Notes: generated from the sequence alone by a model not told the origin. Counted from the first letter of the stretch, positions 48,854 to 58,500 are shown. The stretch: 64,000 bases of DNA from Chlorops oryzae (GCA_020466095.1 CM035806.1:39680198-39744197); one strand, 5' to 3'. Program-made: numbers and translations.

Positions 48854-49205
48854 CTTGAGAATAATCCTGAGTTGAGCGAATACAACTCTGTACCGGCGCG
48901 CGACTTTCGCGACGCCATTTTTTTCGCAGAAAAAGCCATAAGACCTGATATAGGGCAATAGCATTGCCGGATTCAAGGATTTCTCGATAGGAAGATGAAA
49001 AAGCTTGCGATTTATAAACGAAAAACCGTTTTGCAAATGCACACATCTACTCACGTATACACGCTGTCGCGGCTCTTTGTCTGAAGTACTCGTCGCAAAG
49101 CTTCTTTTCCCATTGCTTCAGTTTCAGCTGCGATTCTTCAGGCAAATGTTTTAGCAATTCTGGTGTTAGCACCTTCTCCGGTATAAACAACTCTTCCTCG
49201 TCCAT
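36814..49205 (-). CDS. Mtor: Megator / TPR nuclear-basket coiled-coil protein, five coding exons
   Basis: Coding exons on the minus strand are 49205-49055, 46361-43207, 40702-37258, 37169-37057 and 36981-36814. All junctions are GT-AG with consistent phases (1,0,1,0). The sum is 7032 nt, giving 2343 aa, close to the size I recall for Drosophila Megator. Layout: conserved TPR-like N-terminus; long coiled coil from about residue 40 to 1685; Ser/Thr/Gln-rich tail with a basic cluster (KRPR...KLPKRLR, about 1965) that looks like a bipartite NLS; Asp/Glu-rich block about 2020-2105; RG-rich end finishing near TPIVWG. The block around MTELYSMYVKATEELE aligns with human TPR MKLTELYNAYVETQDQL. Family knowledge: TPR/Megator forms the nuclear basket of the pore complex, acts in the mitotic spindle matrix and Mad2/Mps1 checkpoint, and binds chromatin. 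Introns 1 (2.7 kb) and 2 (2.5 kb) are full of transposons, and the region upstream of the ATG is partly occupied by a MITE. Confidence 0.95.
37057..37169 (-). CDS. Mtor: Mtor exon 4
   Basis: 113 nt between acceptor TTTTCTGCAG and donor GAG|GTATGT. It keeps the frame (phase 1 in, phase 0 out). Encodes an acidic/Gln-Ser peptide (HQSTSATQSEIQDIQQSEEN...). A GTGGGT repeat directly precedes the acceptor tract on the minus strand. Confidence 0.85.
37258..40702 (-). CDS. Mtor: Mtor exon 3: C-terminal coiled coil and low-complexity tail
   Basis: 3445-nt exon, residues about 1103-2251. The acceptor is TTCTCATTCAAG (AG at 40703-40704) and the first residues are LQDQLLTLQ. Coiled coil continues to about residue 1685 (LNRQLGGLQQSSKPS). 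Then come Ser/Thr runs (about 1760), Gln-rich segments, a basic NLS-like cluster (KRPRDHEGD ... KLPKRLRTP), and a strongly acidic block of Asp/Glu runs (plus-strand 37700-37940). It ends GAAG|GTAAGT, phase 1. The 5' part of this exon, with its acceptor, is duplicated in degenerate form just upstream in the intron. Confidence 0.95.
40771..40975 (-). pseudogene. Degenerate tandem duplicate of the start of Mtor exon 3
   Basis: About 200 bp closely repeat 40563-40765, which is the 5' part of exon 3, its acceptor and adjacent intron. Shared text includes TCCTCCAAAGCATTCTTTTC and the acceptor with TTGCAAGATCAATTGCTGAC. The duplicate carries an extra G (ACCTGTACAAACC against ACCTTACAAACC) and other changes. 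The frame breaks after about eight codons and reaches TAA. Both junctions share AAATCAGAAAT, suggesting microhomology-driven tandem duplication. The acceptor remains intact, so it could be a poison exon. An assembly or consensus error is an alternative, because the neighbouring repeat looks noisy. Confidence 0.75.
40977..41880 (-). mobile_element. DINE-1-like element with tandem units in Mtor intron 2
   Basis: On the minus strand it begins AAAACAAGTAAGAAAGC with palindrome AAAGTCGGTCAAGCCCGACT, followed by several units of about 150 bp carrying CCACGCCCACAAAT. It ends near a GACGGAC/GTCCG block next to the duplicated exon fragment. Related in plan to elements at 11511 and 13361. Confidence 0.65.
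41922..43014. mobile_element. hAT-like family M, copy 2, perfect 8-bp TSD
   Basis: 1093 bp, ends CAGAGACATAACAG and GGATCTCTG; TSD TGGGAAAC at 41914-41921 and 43015-43022. Compared with copy 1 it has about 420 extra bp (about 42537-42955) bounded by similar CGTCAAAATTTTCGTCGTTT motifs. Lies in Mtor intron 2. Confidence 0.9.
43207..46361 (-). CDS. Mtor: Mtor exon 2: N-terminal half of the coiled coil
   Basis: 3155-nt exon, residues about 51-1102, after acceptor TTTTCAG (46362-46363) and ending AAG|GTAAGA. Nearly uninterrupted heptad-type sequence rich in Glu, Lys, Gln, Leu. It holds the best conserved TPR block (RLMRADLSMTELYSMYVK, then QICRLLMEVRRLRFGD and GEHLVTFKNLTEMQMQNRKL). This half corresponds in TPR to the region that anchors at Nup153 and binds spindle-checkpoint proteins (family knowledge). 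A charged break with SEESDADDEMNGD occurs near residue 630. Confidence 0.95.
46735..46911. mobile_element. 177-bp pogo-like MITE (TACAGTATTCCCC family)
   Basis: TIR TACAGTATTCCCCGGATAT and exact inverse; Mtor intron 1. Confidence 0.85.
46976..47120. mobile_element. Pogo-like MITE (ATATAACGACC family)
   Basis: Ends CAGTAAAATCCATATATAAC(GACC) and inverse of CAGTAGAGTCCGGATATAAC; Mtor intron 1. Confidence 0.75.
47605..47915. mobile_element. Pogo-like MITE (TACAGTGTACTCTCT family), interrupted
   Basis: Ends TACAGTGTACTCTCTCCTTT and ...AAGAGAGAGTACACTGTA. Contains a nested MITE (47723-47881). A partial head-end copy precedes it at about 47283-47400. Related ends at 33704, 58936 and 61649-61754. 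Confidence 0.8.
47723..47881. mobile_element. 159-bp hAT-like MITE nested in a pogo-like MITE
   Basis: Arms GCAGGCTTGTAGAGAG and CTCTCTACGGGCCTGC, plus mirrored CCCCCGGG cores; flanks CGTAGG on both sides suggest a decayed 8-bp TSD. Confidence 0.75.
48100..48460 (+). repeat. DINE-1-like 3' part
   Basis: CCACGCCCACTG, GAGACAGACGGACGG and terminal hairpin ATACCCTCGACAC/GTGTCGGGTAT, as in 8797-9480. Confidence 0.6.
48494..48690. mobile_element. Family I MITE, copy 2 (Mtor intron 1)
   Basis: Near-copy of 27189-27364 with a 20-bp extra segment (AAAATTAGACAAGCTACCCC). Confidence 0.78.
48822..48853. repeat. Poly-T tract of about 32 bp
   Basis: Uninterrupted T run inside Mtor intron 1. Confidence 0.9.
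49055..49205 (-). CDS. Mtor: Mtor exon 1 (coding part)
   Basis: Fifty codons plus one base from ATG (49205-49203) to a strong donor, C|GTGAGT. The peptide begins MDEEELFIPEKVLTPELLKH. Its LTPELLKHLPEESQLKLKQW segment matches the N-terminus of human TPR (TELNKLPKSVQNKLEKF), which fixes the gene start. The orphan C joins AA of exon 2 to make Gln (ACIQ|QYDERQ). The reading frame would hit TAG right after the donor, so splicing is required. Confidence 0.88.
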
Positions 49206-49334
49206 GTTTTCTCGAATAATACTTTGTTATAGAATATTTAAATAAAACTTAATATTCTCACACTTTCACGGCGGCGGAATGAAGAAGTAGCGATCAGTGC
49301 TGCGAATACTTTTCGACAACTTTTCTCTCGGTAG
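49206..49334 (-). promoter_or_regulatory. Probable Mtor 5' UTR/promoter
   Basis: The 130 bp between the Mtor ATG and the upstream E-type MITE must hold the 5' UTR and possibly the promoter. No TATA box at a convincing position and no clear initiator could be named. The first repeat upstream begins at about 49335. Confidence 0.35.
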
Positions 49335-49498
49335 GAGGGCATTTACACGTTCAGACATTTCGAGAATGAAACACACTTTTTGTTGGCTAGGGACGCGCGG
49401 GGATGTGGTATGGTAGCGTTTTTCTCTCTTCCCCCTGCCTCCCTTGCCCACGAAAATTTGTTTCATTATCAAAATGTCTTAACGTTTAAATGGCGTAT
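49335..49498. mobile_element. E-family MITE, copy 3, upstream of Mtor
   Basis: 164 bp, about 130 bp upstream of the Mtor ATG; arms ATTTACACGTTCAGACATTT and AAAATGTCTTAACGTTTAAA. Confidence 0.82.
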
Positions 49499-50376
49499 AG
49501 TCCGGAGGAAATCTATTTTTCCCTATTTGCTTGAGGTAAAATCCCACTAAAAATCTATTTAAAAAAACTTGAGCAAATAACAATTTTTTGTAGGGCTGTC
49601 TAATTATATCTTCCGCAACAAGGAATAACTGCTGAGGGGCTCTCTCCAGCTCTGTCAGAAATAAAAATCTTACAACATACAACATACAATAAACGCTTCT
49701 GAAATTAACCAAAAATTCCCTTTTTTCCAATTTGTAGAAATCAAGCCAAAAAGTCCCACAAAATGGGAAAAAATCCCTCAAACTGGCATTACTGGTGGGG
49801 ATGCGTAAAACATTTCGATTTGTCTAGCGATGCTTATGCTTATCGATACGTATGAGTTCGCATTTTCCGATGTAAGCGCGACCTGTCTTACACGAGGGCC
49901 TTTACATGCGCATAATAACGCCCGTGTTTCGAGTTGGTCGGCGAGCGGTGTGGAGAAGTCGGCGGGATAGTCATTCAAGCACGGGCAGAAAGCATAAATG
50001 CATAGTAAAATAATTTTAAAAAAACTATTTGTAGTTGCTGTTATATGTTCTTATTTGAAAATTAATTTTACTTGAATTAATTTATAGGTGTATACTATCA
50101 AAAAACACTTGATGTCTTTAAAAATCTTTCATTACATTTATCACATGATTTTCATATATCTTCAATTCTTATGACAAAAAAAAAACTTATTCCTCAATGT
50201 ATATATTTCATTCCATATGAGAACGGTAGGTGACATTTTAAGAAAGATCCTATATCTAGAAAAATATCTCCTCTCCGTGCGTCCTTCGCCATGAAAACGA
50301 CTTTTTCGCTTAATATGAACGGCAACAAACGCTCAATTTTTCGATAGCATTTTGCATATTGCATATCTCAGCAATG

Positions 50377-50728
50377 AGGTCTTTTACACTAGTCAATTAT
50401 TGGCGTCAATTCTTAATTTTATTCGCTTTTAGGGGCTCTCTCCAGTTCTGTCAGAAATGAAACAGAAATGAAAAACTTCATATAAAAAAACGCTTCAGAA
50501 AATTTCTGATTCATTTCTGAAGCGTTTTTTTATATGAAGTTTTTTATTTCTGACAGAACTGGAGAGAGCCCCTTAGAGTTGCATCCGTGTTTCCACTTAC
50601 GATGGAGGACACAAAACAATCTATCGAAGACGTGCAACCAAAAACGCTCAATTTCGTTGGTAAATTCCTGCTTTTTGCTCACCCATAAAGTGAGAATTGA
50701 CGTCAATAATTGACTGGTGTAAAAGGCC
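50377..50728. mobile_element. TIR element H containing a palindrome
   Basis: Ends AGGTCTTTTACACTAGTCAA and reverse of AGGCCTTTTACACCAGTCAA, each followed by TTATTG(A/G)CGTCAATTCT. Confidence 0.82.
50431..50573. repeat. Long palindrome with GGGGCTCTCTCCAG ends
   Basis: Arms of about 65 bp (AGGGGCTCTCTCCAGTTCTG ... reverse) around a short centre; sits inside element H. A half copy starts at 49631. Confidence 0.9.
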
Positions 50729-50746
50729 TGAATGTACCGTTGTACA

Positions 50747-50875
50747 TTAGGGCAACTATTGCGGGCAATTTTTTGGTTTATGAGCGAAACGAAGCGCGGA
50801 GGGGTAGTTTGTCTACATTCCTGCGCTTCGTCTCGGCAATAAACTAAAAAAAATTGCCGGCAATAGTTGCCGTAA
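50747..50875. mobile_element. Family G palindromic MITE, intact copy
   Basis: 129 bp, TTAGGGCAACTATTGC(GGG) and inverse; AAGCGCGGAG/CTGCGCTTCG in the stem. Confidence 0.85.
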
Positions 50876-50879
50876 CGCT

Positions 50880-51298
50880 GCGCCTCGACCGGCAATAATT
50901 TTTGCTAGCAATCTGTCAAATTGCTTTGCTAGGTAGAGGCAATATTGCCAGGGTGGGATTTTTATGTTATGCTATCTTCATATTCAAAATGACGTCGATT
51001 ATATGATGAGGTTTTATAGCCCAAAGACATTCGAACTGTCGGTAAATATTTATTATCTTATAAATATCGGCGACGCACCAATCCATTTTGACGATATACA
51101 CACTTTGATAAATTCAAAGAAATGAAATTCGGCTGTGAAACGGCAAAATGGCAGTTCATTGCCAATCTCAAAGTTGGCAATCGCAGCGAAGCAATATTGC
51201 TTGCCATATATTGGCATCTTTTCAAAATGAGCGGTCTCCATTGGCAATATTGCTCAAGTTGACAGATTGCTAGCAATAATTATTGCGTGTCGAGGCGC
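50880..51298. mobile_element. TIR element with GCGCCTCGAC ends
   Basis: About 45-bp arms sharing GCTAGCAATCTGTCAA; directly follows the family G MITE. Confidence 0.82.
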
Positions 51299-51352
51299 CA
51301 TGTAATGTAAAGGGGCACAATCGATATTTCTCATGCACGGGTATGTGGTATG

Positions 51353-51742
51353 CAGTGTTCGGACTAGAAGACCGAAAAAATCAGAGAGAAATTAATTTTT
51401 GGGTAGTAAATTGGAATTTCTCATTTTCGCACAAAAAAATAAGGTCAACAATTAATTTGAAGCAAACATTTATAACTTGAATTTACATATTACTTATATT
51501 TTTTTATCTCCATCAGTCAAGATTTAGATACAGAGACATCTGCATGGAAAACAACAATTTGTTTGCGAACGAGGGAACACAAAAAACTCGTTCTCATTAC
51601 GTCTAAATCGTGACATAGACAAAATTATTTTGAGTTTGGTGAAGTGAAAATATCGGAGTAGATTTCAGGTATAGGGTAGTGGCGGAGTAGAGTAAAAAAA
51701 ACGGAGTAGATCTACTCCGATCGGAGTATAGTCCGAACCCTG
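51353..51742. mobile_element. 390-bp hAT-like MITE, perfect 8-bp TSD
   Basis: TIR CAGTGTTCGGACTA / TAGTCCGAACCCTG; TSD GTGGTATG at 51345-51352 and 51743-51750. Interior palindrome GGAGTAGATCTACTCC. Confidence 0.92.
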
Positions 51743-51784
51743 GTGGTATGGCAGTGTTTTTCTCTCTTCCCCCTGTGTCTCTAC

Positions 51785-52250
51785 TAGTGATGCCACGAAT
51801 ATTCGGTCACTATTCGGTATTCGGCCTATTCGGCGTCATTTTTCAGTATTCGGTATTCGGCCGAATAGTTAAAATATTCGGCCGAATACCGAATAGTAGA
51901 AATAACTTATTAAAAAAATCAGAAGTAACTACAAATTAAAGTTTTCTCACAATAACGTAAAAAAATTTAATTAACGAGAACTAAAAATACAGCAGATTTG
52001 CATTTTATTCTTTAGAAATATTAAATGTACGCTAGCTTCTTCTAAACTTTCTTCGAAAACATTATAAACAGTGGGCAAATTTTTCAGCGGCAGCTTTTGC
52101 CTTGACTAGCTGGAGTAGTCGCGAGTAGGCCCAAGCTGTTTTTACTACGTGCCGAATATTCGGTTGCCGAATATTCGTTATTCGGCCGAGAGGTTGACCG
52201 AATATTCGGTATTCGGTATTCGGCCAAATCCACTATTCGTGGCATCACTA
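51785..52250. mobile_element. 466-bp hAT-like MITE rich in ATTCGG, perfect 8-bp TSD
   Basis: TIR TAGTGATGCCACGAATA / inverse; TSD GTCTCTAC at 51777-51784 and 52251-52258. ATTCGG/CCGAAT words recur densely near both ends. Confidence 0.93.
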
Positions 52251-52293
52251 GTCTCTACCCTTCGAAAATTTGTTTCATTATCGAAATGTCTTA

Positions 52294-53267
52294 AGCCCAA
52301 AATCCAATATTGAGAGAGTCCGATGCGAGAGTGCGCGATGTTTCGAAAATGTTTTGCGTGAGGCATTTCAATCTCCAATGAGAGTTTTGCGTCACGCAGA
52401 TGATAGCATAATTTCGGTTCTAGTAATGCAATACTTAAACCAAGTACATATCTAACGAGTACCGAGTACTCATAAAAATTATACGTTATCACTTGAGTTT
52501 AAATTGTAATTCAAAATTTTCAAAAATTTTCCAAAAAATTTCGAAATGAACCAAAATTCGCGAAATATTTTAAAAGCTCTTTTTCACGGAACAGTCGCTT
52601 TTATTGCTTGCGACGATTTGCTGCAAGCAAAAACCAGGAGGAAGTGGTGGGTTCGCCCATTGTTTCAACAACGTAGCGAACATGGGTTCTATGAAACATC
52701 ATTTCGCCAGTTGCAAGAGCAAGATGAAGAAATGTTTGCTAAAGCCACTCGAGTGAGTGGATTCTTAGAGACCTCCAGGCCACTTTACAGTGATTCTCTA
52801 TACCAAAAATAATAATTCGATATTTTACGGACATGCAGTTAAATTTTTAATTATTTATTTACCATCTACATCCAAATTTTTGCCTATTTATTTCCAGGTC
52901 TGCTCCTTCCAAGAAACCTTTTTAAATAACGAGCTTTGCTTTTGGATTTGTTCATTATTTAATTTGTTCATTTTTGAACAATTTCGCGTTCAGTTTTTAA
53001 ACCTAACCTTCACAAAATTTATTTGAACTACTTTGATTTTATTAAATTTAACGAGTACCCAATAGCGAGTACTCAAAAAATAGCTACATCATTAACCTGT
53101 CAAATTGCCTCGCAACGAGAAATTTTCAATTTTTCAAAATTTTCTCGCTATGAGGTTTCGCAGTGCGATACATTGGAGCTTGAGCCATATAATTGAATGT
53201 ATTAAAATTTGTGTGCGTCTCGTCTCGCGCTCTCGCATCGGGCTCTCGCAGTGTTGGATTTTGGGCT
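52294..53267 (+). mobile_element. PIF/Harbinger-like element with TTA TSD
   Basis: 974 bp with about 40-bp TIRs (AGCCCAAAATCCAATATTGA / inverse of AGCCCAAAATCCAACACTGC) and TTA duplicated at 52291-52293 and 53268-53270. TWA targets are the hallmark of PIF/Harbinger. It encodes a transposase N-terminal fragment (52546-52812), which agrees. Confidence 0.88.
52546..52812 (+). pseudogene. Harbinger transposase N-terminal fragment
   Basis: An 88-codon frame with ATG contains RRKWWVRPLFQQRSEHGFY followed by a Gln/Glu-rich helix (RQLQEQDEEMFAKATRVSGF). This RRKWWVRP...R...G.Y signature precedes the DDE domain in PIF/Harbinger transposases and HARBI1-like proteins (family knowledge). The expected DDE region is absent between it and the right TIR, so this is an internally deleted, non-autonomous copy. 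The last residues after SGF do not follow the family. A peptide could still be made if transcribed, but nothing here shows that. Confidence 0.75.
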
Positions 53268-53378
53268 TTAACGTGTAAATAGCGTACTGATGCTAGGCAG
53301 CTTTTCCCTTGGATATTGAAAAATATTCTTTTATTTCTGTTATCAGTGAGTCAGTAAAAATCCCGCGATTTTTGGTTA

Positions 53379-53766
53379 GAGCCTATACTGAGATATGCAG
53401 TAACTACTTGCACATTAGGAGCCAACTCGCTACAACGTCGTAAAGAGTGAGAGAGACAACTATATTCACGCTCCTTGAATTCTTCAAAGTATGCCAACAA
53501 TTTAACACCTTCGAAGTCGGTGTCAGTATTTCATTTGAAAAATGTGCCGCAATCAGCTGTCCTGGCATTTACTTCGCGTAAAAAATGAACATTTTCATTT
53601 CTATGGCGAAGTAAAGCAGGCAAGTCGCATGCAACCCTGCGCACATGATTACTTGACATCTCAGTATAAGCGAAAGTAAAGTATTTACTTCGAAGTACTT
53701 TTCAATTTTTTTTGCACGTATTTCTTATGGGAGCTTTACTTACTGCATATCTCAGTATAGGCTTTT
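53379..53766. mobile_element. 388-bp Harbinger-type MITE with TTA TSD
   Basis: TIR AGCCTATACTGAGATATGCA / inverse; TTA at 53376-53378 and 53767-53769. The uninterrupted related sequence at 7081-7110 (ATTTTTAGTTAAAGG) is the empty site. Confidence 0.85.
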
Positions 53767-53957
53767 AAAGGTAAAATCGAAAAAATCCCTCAAAACGGAA
53801 CGGATGCCCCTCGTTCTGGCATCAGTGCATAGATTAAAATTTTAGCATAAAGCCTATAATTCTCATTTGGTTTGTAAAATGGAATACATAAGACTCGCAG
53901 AATTTCTGAAGATTTTGCACGACGTGACGAAGCAAGAAGTTGTGTAAGTTATAATCA

Positions 53958-54489
53958 TCATCACCATGACCGTCATAATCACCGTCATCATCACCAACCT
54001 CACCATCAACAACATAAACACCATCATCATCACCAACCTCCCATCATCATCACCAACCTCACCATCATCATCACCATCATCATCATCATTACCAACCTCA
54101 CCATCATCATCACCATCATCATCACCATTATCATCACCATCATCATCATCACCATCATCAACATCATCACCATCACCAACATCATAATCATCACCAACCT
54201 TGCCATCATCATCACCATCATCATCAACCTCATCATCATCATCGTCATCATCACCATCATCATCACCATCATCATCACCATCATCATCACCATAATCGTC
54301 ACCATGATCATCACCATTATCATCATCATCACCATCATCATCACCATCACCATCATGATCATCATCATCACCAACCTCACCATCATCATAACCATCATCA
54401 TCGCCATCATCATCACCATCCTGGTCACCAATATCATCACCAACATCATCACCATCATCATCATCATCACCATCATCATCATAATAATA
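53958..54489 (+). repeat. ATC/ACC trinucleotide microsatellite, left array
   Basis: About 530 bp of CATCAT/CACCAT with CAACCTC interruptions. Apparent Asp/Gly or Met/Val frames on the other strand are artefacts of the repeat. Confidence 0.95.
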
Positions 54490-55089
54490 CCAGACCTTAG
54501 GGAATGGACAAGTAGAAGACATGGGGAGGTTAACTATTACCTGACCCAGATGCTATCTGGCCATGGATACTTCCAAAAGTATCTACATAGAATGGGAAAG
54601 ACGCCACCTCCGTGCTGCATATTCGGAGACGCTGAAGAAGACGACGCAGAACACACTAAATTCGAGTGCGAAAAATGGCAAAACGAAAGAAGAGTACTGT
54701 TTTCTGAAGTAGAGGAATGCAGGGTCGAAAACATCGTGGCCAAAATGCTACAGAGCAAGCACAAGTGCTGCAATATTTCGCAGTTTGTGGTAAAGATCCT
54801 GAGGAAGAAAAAACAATTCCTAGACCACCATCACAACTAAAATGAGAGCTATATGGCGTAAATAAGTGGAGGCCTGGACGCGGGCGATATGAAAACAGAA
54901 TAAGGCAAAGAAAGCCAGAGATGAGGGTCCCCCCGAAGTAATAACAAGAAAAGTTCCGGGGAGGAAATAAGAAACCCTAAAGAGGTATGGTGTTTTAGCC
55001 GGTAGGAGTCCGGCACACCGGTCAGGCGACGACCTGGCCGATGGTGCATGATGCATTTCACACGCCTCATCCGCAAAAAAAAAAAAAAA
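54490..55089 (+). mobile_element. R1-clade-like non-LTR retrotransposon, 5'-truncated
   Basis: Frame 54490-54840 reads WTSRRHGEVNYYLTQMLSGH, GYFQKYLHRMGKTPPPCCIF and AEHTKFECEKW. This resembles the zinc-knuckle region that ends R1-clade ORF2 (QxLSGHGxFxxYLxR...C...EHxxxxC). TAA at 54838-54840, then a 234-bp 3' UTR and an A-run (55075-55089). Both sides are ATC microsatellite, so it entered the array. The expected second Cys is out of register. Confidence 0.78.
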
Positions 55090-55276
55090 TCATCATCACC
55101 AACCTCACCATCATCACCAACATCATCACCATCATCATCATCATCACCATCATCATCACCATCATCATCACTCATCATAACCATCATCACCATCATCATC
55201 ACCATCATCATCACCACCATCATCATCAACAATATCATCATCAACAATATCATCACCAACATCACCATCATCATCG
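55090..55276 (+). repeat. ATC/ACC microsatellite, right array
   Basis: About 190 bp of CATCATCACC, continuing the left array across the retrotransposon; ends in CATCATCATCGATAG as at 7305. Confidence 0.95.
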
Positions 55277-55539
55277 ATAGTTTCGATTATCGATAATTTT
55301 GATAATCGAAAGATGAATTTTCGAGCGGCTCGGCCTAATCTAAATTAAGGTATTTGTTGGAATCTGTCCATTTCAAAAAGAAGAAAGTCCTCTTTCACCG
55401 CCAGCATCACCTTTCGAATGCTAAAGAAAATGTCCTTGAATCAAAACTATCGATAGTTTTCATAAGCCATCGTTGTTTTCGATAGCTTGGAACCATCGAG
55501 AGTATCGATAGTGCTATCGATTCTTTCTCCAGCTCTAGG

Positions 55540-58500
55540 TCCATCTCGGATAGTTCCGGGTAATACACACAACCGCACAGTACTTTGGTGACTCTTTTCC
55601 ATTGGATATTGAAAAAAATTTTGCCACCATCGATCCCCGGGCGTCGAAATGTCTCGCTACGCCACTGCTGTACTTTGATCGATGGGGGAGCGTTAATATT
55701 TCTTTGTTGAAATATCCAATGGAATCTTATACAGTGACCGCCTCTTGTACAAGGAAATTCTGATTGGAATCTGTCTACGTGGCCGGCTTTGATCTCACTT
55801 TTTGTGTTTTCATTTGAAAAAATATATTTCTACAACCGATTGAGCTTAATATTTCACAGTTATACCCCATCTCCTCTCTCGCTCTTGCGCGTGCTCTCTC
55901 TCTCTCTCTCTCTCTCTTTCTTCAAACAGCGCTACACGCCTATTTACATAAATATTTCTCCACTTTCGCTTTGTCATTGGCGAAGTCAATCGTCGTAAGA
56001 ATTTTTATTTAAATTTTTTTCTTTTTATTTTCATTTATTTATTTCTTCTTTTTGTTTTTGTCGAAGAATAGATCTGCGCCCATTTTCGAATGCCCGCTGG
56101 CCAAAATAACGAACGACGACTAATGTGCAACGACGACCTATAATCGCGAACATGTGGTGGCGGTTCGTTGCCATACTCCGGCACTCCATCATCATCATCG
56201 ATCTTTGACTTCATTTGAAGGATCAAAGCTAAACTTCAATGAACACACGCGCCGCTCCCGCAAGGAAGCAATTAGAAGAGAAAGACCAAGCCAACCGGCT
56301 CTTGAACGCATGCGCAAAGTCCCAAAAGCCAACACACACACGTGCTTTGGCAAACGAGATCCAATAAAGAGGTTGGTCTTGCGCTTCCTTCGACTTTTTG
56401 ACTTTGACTTTCGATAATGTGGGCGTGTGATACTGTTGCGGTCTTATCGCCTTGTTGATCTGAAATTTCTCAAAAAAATAAAAATAAAAATGTATATATA
56501 TATATATATGCTCACTAAACTCTGATAAGAATACTCTCATTGGAGTACACTGAAAATCCGTAGAAATTGAAATTGTGAGCGAAATACTACCGTTTCATTA
56601 TTTATCGGCGTTGGAAAGCTTTAATCACCGCTCTGCTAGGGTCCTCAAAAAACGCATTTAATAGTAGGTACACAATTTATTTGTAACTTATAAAGCAAAT
56701 GCAGTGGAACAAGGGACAAGAGCTTCCTCTAGATAGTAAGAGAACGTTGCAATTTTTTCGCAGTAGAGATCACTGCAGTTTAGCATTTGTCCAACTGCAA
56801 CCCTTCAATTTTGAAAATGCTGGCTGCGATCATCGGCAAGGGAATGCTGGATATGTTCTTAGTTAGATTTATATTTATTAGAATTTCTTTTCTTTCAGTG
56901 TATGTGGCTTTTCGATCTTCACTTGTTTTATTGACTTTTAATGTTTTATTTTCATAATTCTAAAGCGCAATCGCACCGTTTTCCTGCAGGCGCGCTTTTT
57001 GCTGCTTATCAGATAAGACGAAAGCACAAATTGAGGCGTACGGTTCAACCCGCCCGTCCGTCCGTTAGTCCGTCTGTCTGTCTGTCTTTCATTCCATCTG
57101 ACTATTGGTCTGTCTGTCCGTTAGTCCGTCTGTTTATTTGCTTGAAATTCGGCTTTTAATCCCCTCTATCCTGTTATGTAAGCCAACAAATATAGCCATG
57201 TGCGATTCGGGTTGAATTGATTGCCCATGCCGATGCCTATGCCCATAATCTGGACACATTGGCTCTACAACTTATTTTGATGCCCTATCGAGGCATCTCT
57301 CTGGTTTTATTTGCACGATGCTGCGGTAGGTACGGCGATCTTACGTTATGGCGCTCCGTTGATATTCCTGGGCTTGTTTATTGCCAGTATTTAAAATATT
57401 CTTAATCGTTACTTATGCTTCGAGGGTGGGGAGAACTTTTCGAACTCTTGGCCTTGTTGATGTTAGAAGGATTCCGATGCTCGAGTAGGTGTGCAAAATG
57501 TTTTGTTGCGCTCGCAAAGGTCAATGGTTTGGTATATCAAACAACAACGAATTCAAATAAAAAGAGGTTCCTTGCATCGCAGAGAATATCAGATCAGATC
57601 AGATCAGATCAGATCATAAGCATATATTTATATGTACTAATCGACAAATCCATGGAGATGTAGTTTGACCTTATTATGATCACAGCACAAAACTATGCTT
57701 ACGAATATCGGAATGGATAAAGTTGAGTAAATATTACAAAAACGAAAAATAATAATTTTGATCGAATAAATATTTGTAAATTAACGCTTTTGCTTAAATT
57801 ACTATTTTGCTTGCTCTTCAGAAGACAATTGATTACATTCGTTTTGAAACTAACATTTTTCATTGGGTCTTTCGGATCAACCAATACGCATAATCTACTC
57901 GTTGAAGCATTCACAAACGAATTTACATATTTCAATACTAGTTTGTATGAATGAATTTGCATGGATTAATCGTGGATAACGTGACCAGGCTTTCAACCGA
58001 TTTAAATCCGGTACAAATGAGTGAAAAATCCAGTAAATGTTCAAGAGAAAAAAATAGCAAAGAAACCTAAGATGGTTCAATACTAGAATTATTTTTTGGA
58101 ATTATTTTTTTTTTTTTCAAATACCTACTTAAAATTTTTTAGTACGATTTAGTAAATTAAAAAGATTAACGTAAAATGCCCAGGATCAGTGTAAAATACC
58201 AAAATACTACTAAAAACCCCAAAAAAAATTTTTTTTTAAATCACCATTTTCAAATTGAAATTTGAATTCAATTATTTCTAACGAACTAAGTACCTATTCA
58301 ATTATTTATTTGTATTAAAAATCAGATTTTAGATTTTTCGTTTTTTTCCAGCGACCTCAGAATTTTTATAATTTTTGTAAATACAATTAGAAAGGCAACA
58401 GGTTGTATCTATAATAGTAAATCTAGTTTAGTAAAATTTGTTGCTTCCCGATGATATTCCTCAACAAAAAATAAAAAAATTTTACACAATAACCTCAAGA

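Larger units (their letters stand above)
51335..53289. mobile_element. E-family MITE copy 4 split by three later insertions
   Basis: E-type segments remain at about 51335-51352, 51743-51784, 52251-52293 and 53268-53289 (...GTGTAAATAGCGTA). Read together they follow copy 3. The breaks are two hAT-like MITEs and one Harbinger-like element, each with its own TSD. Confidence 0.82.

Noticed and set aside
53863..54522. Long Asp/Gly- and Met/Val-rich open frames on both strands
   Set aside because: They are translations of the ATC/ACC microsatellite; no conserved sequence outside the repeat on the minus strand.
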